DNA from: Clitoria ternatea
Taxonomy: Eukaryota; Streptophyta; Magnoliopsida; Fabales; Fabaceae
Direction of reading: 5' to 3'
DNA: 64,000 nucleotides
Assembly (NCBI GenBank): GCA_037962975.1
Contig: CM075671.1
Coordinates: 12,013,001-12,077,000, forward strand
The notes under the pieces are model-generated. The model ran no database searches and had not been told where the DNA came from. It saw nothing but the letters and a program-made list of their open reading frames with translations. The translations under genes and the position numbers were made by a program. Positions 54,386-64,000 of the stretch are shown piece by piece (within the stretch, counting starts at the first letter, position 1; each line of letters begins with the position of its first letter).

Positions 54386-55191
54386 TGATCCGGTCTAGAT
54401 ACCGGCCCCCATACTTGTGACGTCAGACTGACCTCATATAAGGAAAACCGGTGTCCAGGTTCAACGTTACCACATCGGATATCCGTTGTCTGGTCATCCG
54501 CCCTCACTCCATGACAGCATCATTCATTTTCGCTGTAAAGGTTCTATGTTCATTGATACGGGATATTTATATAATTGTTAGCTTTTCCCTCATAGCAAGA
54601 GAAGAGCCTTTTGATAACTTATCAACGAAGACACTGTTTGTAGCAAAATACGTCACATCAATGGCTTCAGAAAGTAAGTGGGCGTGTCAGCAGATTATGC
54701 GGAAAAGGTGATTATCCTCTCCTCTCTCTGGAGGATTGTACTCTGATAATTGACCTACCCTCCTGACACATTCTGAAAGTCGAGCCACTTTGATTGACAC
54801 AATATACACGCAATTAGAGATAAGGGACCCACCTGCATCCACGTCTCATTTTTTCTCTTACGATCAACTATAAGAGGCCATATCAACACACATGCATGGT
54901 ATCGTTATTCTATCTCACATTTTACTGTTATCACGCTTGAGTATTCATTCAGTTCATACACTCTTCTAACTGGAGCGTCGGAGAATCTTCGCAGGTGGCA
55001 CCACCTTTCGCCCTCCTACAACGCGAATCGTTGGTGTGAAGGATCTCCAGGACAACAAGACCGGCCTCTCCCACTGAGAGACCGGATTAATACATCGGAT
55101 ATACATAGTTCCGGTGTGCAAACCCTAAAAACACCTGCATCCTTGTGGCTGGTCCCATACCGGATCCTAGACCCCGGTCCAGACCAGTTCA
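54386..55191 (+). mobile_element. Tat-lineage solo LTR, 806 bp
   Basis: It begins TGATCCGGTCTAGATACCGG, and the last bases read accccggtccagaccagttca. Both match the ends of the 16-kb element's LTR in the opposite window orientation. Internal phrases gcgtcggagaatcttcgcagg and ggtgtgaaggatctcca also match. The perfect duplication GCCAC flanks it (54381-54385 and 55192-55196). Confidence 0.85.
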
Positions 55192-55242
55192 GCCACTAAA
55201 TCAACTTTAACACATCCCTCCAAATACAAAAATGATCCCGGG

Positions 55243-57957
55243 TGTGATGTCTTCTATTTATTTACACTTAATTTAAATCGTTTAATTAAAAATTACAAGA
55301 AAATTTTTGCAAAATAATTAATTCAATAATTTAATATTCATTAAAACATTTATTTTTTTGTTTAAGGGCTCTAAAATAATTCCAATATAACGTCTTTGGA
55401 CCCAAAAATCATTTAAAGTTGCGTCAGGCCCACGCTACGCATGAGACCAGGAACGTAGCCCTGACACTACGCGCCAAGCTAATGCTCAGCGTCAGCATGA
55501 CGGTAATAACACCTGATGCTATATAGGTCATTTCTCTAACTTCTGGGGGTCCTAAATTTCCTAATTCAACTCCAAACCTTACCAAACTTTATGGGCATAA
55601 TATTACCACTATTCCGGAGCTGCTAGCGCAATCTGTTCACTAAAATTTTATCATATGCGCAAGTTATGTGCAAAAATATATTTAAACTATTTATATACAA
55701 AACCTATGCACCAAACTACCTAAATGAGCTCCAAATCGCACAAGGACCATATGCACAGCTTCTACATATCCTAGAAAACCTATTGGTACCTTTCGGGGGT
55801 CCTAAAACCCGTCAGATCTCAATATCACCTATTTGGTTCCTATTTTTACATAAATCCACCTATTTCCTAACATACATTAACTCATCTAACTCATCAAACG
55901 CCAATTAATTTCCCAATCACATCATACACGTAATTCACACACATAATACATGACTTGCCCATAACAATGGCTCCATGCCAATAATCACATATTTCATAAG
56001 TCAACATCATAAACTAATTTATATACCACTAATCCATCATCAACATTCATGTCATCATCAAATCAACTTGTTAATCATAAAATCATCATCACCATCACAC
56101 TACAGTCATATAATATCAACATGCTAAGTTAATCTAACCATTCACACACAAAGCACCAATAATCATTACATACATTATAATACACCTCATTAGCAATCTA
56201 TCTTAATAATTTCCATTGTTCCTTGGCATCACTATCCACTTGGCGCATCCTCCGGAGCATTAGCACCTTCCCTCTCATTGGTCACTAAATTAAAAAAAAC
56301 CACAACAAGAGTGAGTGTTTGGAATATCGCAATTAATATAGAATAGTAATTAATAAACATAACCACTTACTACCTATTATTCTTTGATATTAATTAAGTT
56401 ATCGGTTTCCATTACATTTATACATATATATATATATATATCCATCTCTTCCATTTCCAAGCAGTTCACACTTACCTAATTCTCAATAGCATTTCCAAGA
56501 TAGCATAGTTATCACATAGTACATCAACCATCATCCATATCCTCATTCTATTTTACAATTACAACCAATTGTCAATTCATCATAAAGCATAAAACATAAA
56601 TCAATATCAGGTCACATATATCATAACTGACTCGCATATATCTCTGACTCCTAGTATCCGGACACTAAATGATCGGCCTTCAGTTGGGGTCCTACTTGAC
56701 ACCCTATGAACCCTGCTTGGTTCACTGAGTCCTACTTGACTTCCTACCTCAACCACTGGGTCCTACTTGACCACTAGGTAGCTCAACTGGGCCTTAAACA
56801 CCATGGGAGCCAAAAACGAGGGACAACACATATCGTCGCCATCTCACACCACATAATCACATATATAAACATATCATGCATGGTTCAATATCATTAAACT
56901 CATAAATAATTGTCAGAAACTGGCATTTTACAATCACATAGGGCGGCCACATAGACTGGATCCTTACATACCATGCCACAACATCTTAATAATTATTATT
57001 TCATCAACTTTAACAAGTTATCCATAATTATAATATCATACATAGCACGAAACATCATTAATGTTCATTTTAATTTGCCATTCACAATCCACTACATATA
57101 TTTATGATTTTCATAGTTTATTTAATCCATTACATATCAATTATTCAACCAATTTATTATATATTTCTCATAATATTCATATAATCACCCATACATATAC
57201 ATACATATGAATAATTATCCTCTAACTAATTTTCTAAATTTCTCATGTCCTATCACTATTACATAATGTTCCCGAACCTAACACATATATCAATTCTAAT
57301 TAATTATGACCTGAACACCCCCTTACCTCGATTCCAAGCCTCAATAATTTGTTCTTGGTGTCGGTTACATCCTCTGGTCACTTGATTCACTGTTCCGCTT
57401 CCAGACCCAACACCCACTTCGTCAATCGTCCTTCCGGCACCTACGGTCACCGAAACACAAAACCCATTAGTGCATTGCCTTCCTTAACATGCTAGAACCA
57501 ATACCCAAGCTTCCTAAGTCCATAAAACATGAAATCCAAACTCCCATGGCCATATGCAAATTCGGTTTTGAGAAGGGAAAGAATAGGGGAGAAAGAGACT
57601 TTGAAATAAAGGGTCCTCCATGACTTACCTTAGTTCCAAGGTCCCAAAATGCAAAGGAATTAAGAGTTTCCACAAGCTTTGGCCCCAAATCACAAAGAGA
57701 AAGGAAAACAGAGGAAGAAGGTGTTTTGGGCTTTTATTTTTGCATGTCTTGTTTTAAACTGGTCAAGATGCTGACACTACATGTCATTGCCATGCTACAC
57801 GTCATTGTCACGTTACACGTTAAGCCATTTTTACCATTTCCTTTAATTTTCACCTTTAAATCACTTTTTTTACTTCATATTCCTTAATTATTATTAAATT
57901 AAGCCTAATGGAACATTTATTTATTTTCTTAATTATTAAAATATCTGGGATGCCACA
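55243..57957. mobile_element. solo LTR, about 2.7 kb (copy 3 of the long LTR family)
   Basis: It shares the block 'ttggttcactgagtcc ... caaccactgggtcc' (56690-56770) and 'ttacctcgattccaagcc' (57322) with copies 1 and 2. The right end is gggatgccaca, and the left end is probably tgtgatgtc at 55243. The flanks CCGGG and CCGAG are an imperfect 5-bp duplication. Non-coding; the left edge is less certain than the right. Confidence 0.6.
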
Positions 57958-57984
57958 CCGAGTGGAAATATGTGTATAATTTTA

Positions 57985-58480
57985 CGGAAATAGACACCAA
58001 CACAATTGTTTGCAATTTCTACAGGAAGGTTATGAAGGGGGATAACCTAAGCCAAGCAACACCTAACTGGGAGGAAGGGAAATGTAAAAGCTTGCACAAA
58101 ATATCCACTTGAGGTCAAAGATGAACTTCTTAAATATACAGAAGATAAAGCTAAGGTTGAAACTACTAAAAGTTTCAACATAAGAGATATTGATCTTGAA
58201 GATTTTGGATATGCTGAAAGTAAGGAGGATGAAGCAGAAAGTCAAGATTTACCCCCTTCTTCAGGCACTTCTAGTGCTTCAAATAAGAATGCTAAGAAAA
58301 GGCCAATGGATCTATTTTGTAGAAAACCTGAACTTGCTATTAATAGGAGAAAGAAAGAGAGGTTAAGGTAAGCTAGCATCTGGGAACATTGTGACAAAGA
58401 GGCCAAGGAAAGGGTCCACCAAATGATCGCTCAATTTTGGTACACATCAGGGTTGTCATTCAACCTAGTCAAATCTTCAG
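57985..58480 (+). pseudogene. hAT-family transposase remnant (BED zinc finger plus DUF659 start)
   Basis: 57990-58060 reads like a BED finger with its second Cys lost (CNFYRKVMKGD). After a frame change comes a typical linker: ELLKYTEDKAKVETTKSFN, then DIDLEDFGYAESKEDEAES, then KNAKKRPMDLFCRKPE. After an in-frame stop near 58370 comes DUF659-like ASIWEHCDKEAKERVHQMIA followed by FWYTSG. This order is that of plant hAT-like transposases. The frames are broken and the rest of the gene is missing. Confidence 0.65.
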
Positions 58481-59900
58481 CCTTCTCTAACGCCGCCTCC
58501 TCATCCTCTTGAAATTTTCCTACTGAAGCATTCTTTTTGTTTGTCAAGCCAATCGTAACCTTATCCTAAGCGCTGATATACTTATCCAAGTAATGTCCCA
58601 TTGATGCTGCTCGAAGAGAAAACATCTCCATGGCCCGACAGATGGCCACGGGGTTAGAACCCATATATTTTAATTTGTCTTTTTTGAACATCAAAGTTCA
58701 ATCAATAAATTGTATGATGGGAAATCAAGCATCCCACAAAGAGGATGCAGGATTCACAACAGAGGTGCCTTGGAGCATAGAATGCTCTCATTCCTGAGAA
58801 GCGGTGTCATAATCAGATTTGAGAGGAGGCGCTCGACATTTATTCGATCCCAAGTAATCAAAGGGACCTCAAAGGATTCAAAAGATTCTCCTACTCGAAT
58901 TATATGGGAATCGGAAGGCACTCCTTGTGAACTCCAGTCATTCCCTGGAAAGTCATACTCACACCTTGTGAAGAACCAGGCTGGGTCTACTGTCTCTTAT
59001 TGAGCAACAAACTTAGGGCCTGAGGCAGTTGTTGGTACAAAGGCAAAAGTCGTGAGCGGTAGGGGAAACAAGAGTGGGGACAACAAAAGAATTTCCCCTG
59101 GTTGAACCTTCCTTCTTGGATTGGTAAGCCTTCTTCAAATCTTAAGCAGTCATCTTTTGAGGAGCCATGTCACTGAAAAAAACATAAACAGGAGTTAGTA
59201 TCAAAAACCAAATAATTAAAATGAAGAACCTATGAGCGCTTAGATCAGTGGACAGAGAAATCAACGCCTTGGAGATAAAGTAATATCCCAGATCCTTTGT
59301 AAAAAATTTCATGTCATTGCGCTTAACACGAGACAAGTCCTCCCAGTTTATCCGGTATTGAACAGGCACCTGAGTCCAATACAGTGGAAAAAAGGGATGT
59401 CGATCTGAATAATGAAGAAAGTCCTCCCCTGGCACATCTAGACTCAACCAGATTTTGAAAAACAAGCCTTTAAAACCCTTATAAGACTGATCGAAGGCCT
59501 CTATTTAGCGATGACTAGGAACCCCGCTCAGAGACACCCACCCCACGGGAACTCCCACTTAAAAAATCTTTGTTTGAAAGAAGTAAAAGAAAATAAGGAC
59601 CAAGGGAACATGTCCAAAGTAGTCACAGAGAACCTCAAAGGCCTTTACGAAGGCTTACCCATTTGGATGGAGTTGAGTCGGGGTGACATTTAAGGCATTC
59701 AGAACACCACTTCTAAAGCTAGAAAATGGAAAAGACAAATGAAGACAGGAGAAAAATGTTTCATATGCAAAAGTGTAATCCAAATCCTCAGGTTTTGTTT
59801 TGGTGTGACAAACCCTCCCTTTTACAGAATAACCTAAACACTCCACATTGGAGGCTAACACAAAACCATTGAAGGTCCCATTTTACCATAACCTGGTAAC
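58481..59900 (-). pseudogene. decayed antisense-type accessory gene of another Tat element
   Basis: The minus strand carries pieces of the same protein as genes A and B in order: FRSGVLNALNVTPTQLHPNG at about 59660-59730 (compare GVLRFLNCAPSQLHPNG), a stop, AFVKAFEVLCDYFG just below it, FFPLYWTQVPVQYRINWEDL at about 59330-59400 (compare FPLSWTHEHF), and a coiled-coil-like stretch near 58500-58640. Several stops and frame changes are present. No gag-pol of this element remains nearby. Confidence 0.6.
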
Positions 59901-60869
59901 AACATCCTCATTCTGAATGGAAGAAGAGAAAGATAGAACCTTCCCCAAACCCACAAAAATATATTTGGACCAGAAAACATTTAACCAAAAGAAAGATCAA
60001 AACACTACAACCCAACAATATAAGTAAGAAGGAGAAAGAAAAAATTGACCTATGTTGAAGAAGAATACTACCCAAAGACAGGAAGAAACCTAAAGAAAAG
60101 AGAGGAACCGAGCAAGACTACTTGAAAATGGAAAAGGGAGAGCAGAATAGAAGGGCCCAGACTTGAGCTATATATACGTGAGGAAAAGGTAACTCCTAGG
60201 AAGGAGATCTAACGATAAGGGAACAACATCACCAACTCTATAACCACGATGCCACGATGACTTCTCGAAGGACAACTGCCATTGACACGTGGAGAAAAGC
60301 CCATTCCTACTTGAAGCGACACTCATAAACCAAGAGACGCATTTAAAGGCATTGAGGTATAAAACACCTCATCATTACAAAAACAGCTTCGTTCAAACAT
60401 CACCTTGAGAAATGAAACACAACTACCCACTATCAAACACATGTCCCTTCTCGAATCCCCTTGGGAAACATTATGAATTCCCTTCGACACAAGTAGAAAT
60501 GAAAAAATAGCTCCCTTGTAACCTGGAAGTCTTACTCAGAATCAAGCCATATAGAAAGCCACACTCATAATATCTTCAAAGTTCACCCAAAAGTATATCC
60601 ACTTGGCACATAGTCACTCAGCCCGACCTTTTATCGAGAGCTCGTGACTGGGGGAAGCCCCCAAATGGGAGGAAGGCCTTACAGAACCCCTATTCCTCTC
60701 TTTTAGGAAAAATATCTTTAATATTATATCTTCTCTTGATTTTAGTAGATGATTGTTATCTCTTAGTAATTGGACCAAAGTCAAGCCCCCTCCCCTTATT
60801 TTTCTATTGTATAAGTAAAGTCTCATAGCCTCCTTACACACTAAGTAACATTTTTTAGTGAAAACCTTA
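59901..60869. other. upstream region of the decayed accessory gene, retroelement debris
   Basis: It includes a CACGTG-type motif (about 60277), as upstream of the intact antisense genes. 60600-60840 looks like LTR sequence without a partner. No gene. Confidence 0.35.
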
Positions 60870-61537
60870 GGCTGCGTTTAGTTACAAAAAATTATTCTAA
60901 TTTTTTGGGAAAAGTTTTTCACTTGTTTTCCAAACTTTTCATTTCCTAGAATAGCTAGAAAAATTTTGAAAACTCGTTTAGATAATGTGACCGTTTTTCA
61001 ATTTGGAAAACTAGAAAGCTAAAAAAGTTGTTCAAGTGCACTCAATTTTCTAAATTTTTTTAAATATTTTTTAATTCAAATTAATTGAGATATGTCTTAT
61101 ATATATATTATTTATGACAATGTTGTATATTATATGCATCACATAAAAATTGTGACAAAAATTTAAAGTTATATTAAAATAAGAGCAAATGAGTTTGTGT
61201 TTAAATATATTTCAAAATAGTAGCAGTAAAACTTTTTGAATCAATAGCTGTTTGTTTCATATTCTCATTTGGTGTCTTTATCTTGTAATTCAGTTATCTT
61301 ATCTTTTAATTCAATTACCTTATCTTGTAATTTAGTTACCGTCTTTTCTATTTTTTACTTTTCTTAGAAAACCTTTTAAAAGAGTTTTCTGATTTTCTTA
61401 AAAAATAGAAAATCAGTTTTCTATTTTTCTATAAAAAAAATTTAAATAATTTATAAATAAACAGTTTTTCTATTTTTAAAATTTTTCTAAGAATAATTTT
61501 CTATTTTTCTAAGAAAACTTATGAACTAAACACAACA
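60870..61537. mobile_element. Tourist-like (PIF/Harbinger) element, 668 bp
   Basis: Termini GGCTGCGTTTAGTT and, from the minus strand, TGTTGTGTTTAGTT form an inverted repeat with 11 of 14 matches. Both are flanked by TTA (60867-60869 and 61538-61540). The interior is AT-rich with repeated 'ttttctaagaaaa' palindromes and no transposase. Confidence 0.65.
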
Positions 61538-61824
61538 TTAATTTTTCTAGAGTAATTATTTAGGGTTTTAACTTTTTTAGTCTTGGGGTGGGATAAGTAT
61601 GCATGTTGTCTTGTTTTTTAGTGTTTTTAGATGTAGTTTTTGTTTCTTTTTGCCTTTATTCCTCCCGATTCCCTTGATTTTTAATTTTGTTTCATATAGA
61701 CTACTTAGTTGTCTCTATTTTTGTAAGACTATTGATGTTTCAGGTTTATTTTGATGAGAAATGGCAACTTAGATGTAAGAAGAAGCCGTTGCGAGCCTTA
61801 GTAGTGTGATTAGGCAAGGTTGGA

Positions 61825-62090
61825 ACAAGCCAATGATAGTGGTTGCAAACCACTAGCAATGGTTGTCATTGGAATGAAGAGAATTAAGAGGATCAAGTGG
61901 AAAAGACCACGACTGGCCATGGTTAGCACTGTGACTAATTTAAATGCCAGTCAAAGACAACCACTAGCGATGGTTTAAAACCACTGGCAGTGGTTGTCAT
62001 TAGGTGCCTTGAAAATAACATGTTTTGGAGGATTTGGACCATCAAACCCCGAACCACTGCCAGTGGTTTGCACCATTGGCCATGGTTACC
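61825..62090. repeat. cluster of AACCACT..AGTGGTT palindromic modules
   Basis: Near-palindromic modules of about 17 bp recur: ccactagcaatgg (61850), ccactagcgatgg (61961), ccactggcagtgg (61981), ccactgccagtgg (62054) and ccattggccatgg (62073). They are embedded in otherwise unlike sequence. A GA-rich tract follows (62160-62215). Probably non-coding retrotransposon sequence. Confidence 0.6.
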
Positions 62091-62219
62091 CCCACGAAGC
62101 CCTGTTTCCTGATTTTTAGGATGCATACTGGAGGAAATTGAGGGGAGTTCTGGACAGACTACGAGAGAGGGAGAGAGAGGGGGAGAGAAAGAGAAAGAGA
62201 AAAAAGCATGAAAAAAGAG

Positions 62220-63339
62220 AAATTTAGAGAGAGATTTTGCAAGAGAAAATGCAAGAATTATTGGATCAACAACATTGGAGGATCAAGATTTCTAGGGATT
62301 TAGCATGAGAACTGTTCTCAGGTTTCTTGAATCTTTCTTTTCTTTTCATTAGGGATTATTTCTGATGTTGTGTGCTTTCATAGATATGAATTGCATTGTA
62401 ATCTTGTGTATGGGTAACTAAATTGTAATCTTGGGATTATGGAGTAATTGTGTGATGTATCGAACCTAGATTCTTGATTTTCTTAATTATGGCATTCTGT
62501 TTTCTATTCAATTTCATGAGTTCTTATTGCTTTTAATGATTCAGAGATGAACTTAAATGATCTTAGGTGTATCGAATAATCGAGAGATTATCGATCGTTT
62601 GAAAGCATGAAATTGAACTTGCGATTTTAGGTTACGAAAGTAGGTGAAATCGTTTGAGGAATTAATGGATTTTCATTGTGCTTAATGAACTCTAATAGCG
62701 AATTGAACGGTGTTCTTTGGTAATCAAGTACGTTAGTAAGGTTTTGAGAGGAGATTACTAATTAATCTAGGAAAATACCCCTTCGAATCAGAACACTATA
62801 ATTAAGAAAGGATCGAATTTAGATAGGTACGTTGCATAAGAACCCCTTAACTCCCAAGAGTCCTTCACTAATCTTGAAACCAAAATGAATTAAATTTCTT
62901 GTCACATTTTGCTGCTATTTAATTTACTGCAAATTCTTCATTGTTAGAGTGAACAAAAATAATATTATTTCTGGTTAAAGGGAAAATGCAAATAACTATG
63001 ATGACAATGATTTAACTTTTCTTTGATTTTAGTTATGTTCAAGAATTATGTATCCAACTTGGATTTTTGGGATTCCAAATTTATATTTATGATGTTTTAC
63101 AAAATTTAAAACATATCTAGATTTAGATATGAATCTTACACTTATCATATTTATATATTTTAAGAAGAGTTGTATTCCCAAATCAGATATTCGATACCAA
63201 CACAAATTTAAGTTTTAAAGTAATGGTAAACTAATAAACTTTCTCAAAATTTCTCTTTAATTTATAAATATTATTCTAGGAGTTATAAAACAAACATACC
63301 ATTTGGTTCTAATTATAAGTAAATCAAACAAATTTTACA
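62220..63339. other. retrotransposon-like non-coding debris
   Basis: Phrases such as 'gaattgaacggtgttctttgg' fragments and 'aaccccttaactcccaagag' resemble LTR/3' regions of plant gypsy elements, but no terminal repeats or coding domains can be defined here. Confidence 0.3.
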
Positions 63340-63575
63340 TGTTCCCCCCAAGATAGAAGGGCCCCATAGGTCCTCCTGATCCCCGTTTATTTTAGCTAAA
63401 GTTGAGATTCTATTTGTTTTTAGTCTAATGGACCTAGGCCCTCTCTATTTTGACTTAAGTATAAATGTACCTCTGATACGCATGTGATGGACTAAGTGAC
63501 ACATCATAGAGAGATAATAAACCTAATCCCTAGGATAATTCTCTAGGCTTTTGTGCCTACTTTTGTGTGTGAACA
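63340..63575 (+). mobile_element. small solo LTR, 236 bp
   Basis: It begins TGTTCCCCCCAAG, ends GTGTGAACA and is flanked by the perfect duplication TTACA (63335-63339 and 63576-63580). It contains a gtataaatgtacct TATA-type region. Because the duplication closes around this LTR alone, it is a solo LTR and not the left LTR of a pair with 63845. Confidence 0.75.
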
Positions 63576-63844
63576 TTACACAAATTTAAAAATTTGACTA
63601 AAAATTGTTATTTATATTAATGTTATCAAGTATTTAATACATTTATCTAAAGTATCATTAATCTAATTTATTACATAAAAAATTTAGTTGTCTTAAAAAT
63701 ATATTTAAAAACATATTTAGTATATAAACATTTAGTGACGTTAAAAAAAATACTTTTATTTATATTTAAGACAAAAAAATCTCTTGCAATTTAGTTATAA
63801 CTAGAATGAAGAATATCATTCACTTGTCATTTGTCAATAATAAT

Positions 63845-64000
63845 TGTTCCCCCCGAGCTTAGGGGGTGGTCCCCACAACACTCTAAACCTCTTCACGTCA
63901 TTTAGTAGTAGATTGATTTGGACTATAGCTTTATGGGCCAAGGCCCACTTTGTAACCTAGGTATAAAAGTACCTACTGCACGCACATTGTAACCAAGTGA
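63845..64000 (+). mobile_element. small LTR of the same family, cut by the window end
   Basis: It starts TGTTCCCCCCGAGC and shares 'ccaaggccca ... taggtataaaagtaccta' with the LTR at 63340. The right part lies outside the window. Confidence 0.6.

Noticed and set aside
58710..59003. 97-codon plus-strand ORF
   Set aside because: It is opposite the decayed accessory gene and has no features of its own.
63340..64000. Paired LTRs of one TRIM element
   Set aside because: The TTACA duplication closes around the first LTR alone, so the two are separate insertions unless shown otherwise.

Overview
The window is nuclear DNA from a flowering plant. The genes are plant-specific and intron-bearing (U-box/ARM E3 ligase, R2R3-MYB, bHLH51-type factor, 25-codon ribosomal protein eL41), the spacers are AT-rich, and most of the rest is LTR retrotransposons and MITEs. 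The style of the repeats and a NETWORKED-1 relic suggest a eudicot, possibly a papilionoid legume; the species cannot be fixed from the sequence alone.

Layout. 0.3-1.6 kb: a broken NET1-like coiled-coil gene and one purple-acid-phosphatase-like exon. 1.8-4.7 kb: a CACTA end, then a truncated long LTR with a Tat-type solo LTR nested in it. 6.6-9.4 kb: a tandem array of about a dozen initiator tRNA-Met sequences on the minus strand, two or three of them intact, followed by a copia remnant. 11.0-13.1 kb: the U-box gene. 13.5-31.0 kb: a Tourist-like MITE, then a second PIF/Harbinger-type element split by a complete 16,112-bp Ty3/gypsy Tat-lineage retrotransposon (743-bp LTRs with one difference, target duplication GGTAT). 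31.1-34.8 kb: a Stowaway-like MITE and a 3-kb solo LTR carrying a nested Tat solo LTR. 35.4 kb: eL41. 41-42 kb: MYB. 47.6-48.9 kb: bHLH. 51.7-58 kb: copia-like LTR with a minisatellite, Tat solo LTR, another long solo LTR. 58-61.5 kb: hAT transposase remnant, a decayed Tat antisense gene, a 668-bp Tourist-like element. 61.7-64.0 kb: palindromic modules and two small (about 240-bp) LTRs.

The 16-kb retrotransposon is the most interesting object. Gag-pol is on the minus strand. Between pol and the 3' LTR it carries two diverged tandem copies of an antisense, two-exon gene (plus strand). Each copy has an intron at the same codon and phase and a similar upstream region with a G-box. Around these genes are two families of short hairpin modules. 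In one, a nearly constant loop is flanked by arms whose sequence changes from copy to copy but stays self-complementary. This covariation suggests that the fold, rather than the primary sequence, is maintained or generated. The LTRs show that the insertion is recent, although gag and pol are now in different frames.

The cellular genes look unrelated to each other (protein turnover, transcription, translation) and are islands among nested repeats.
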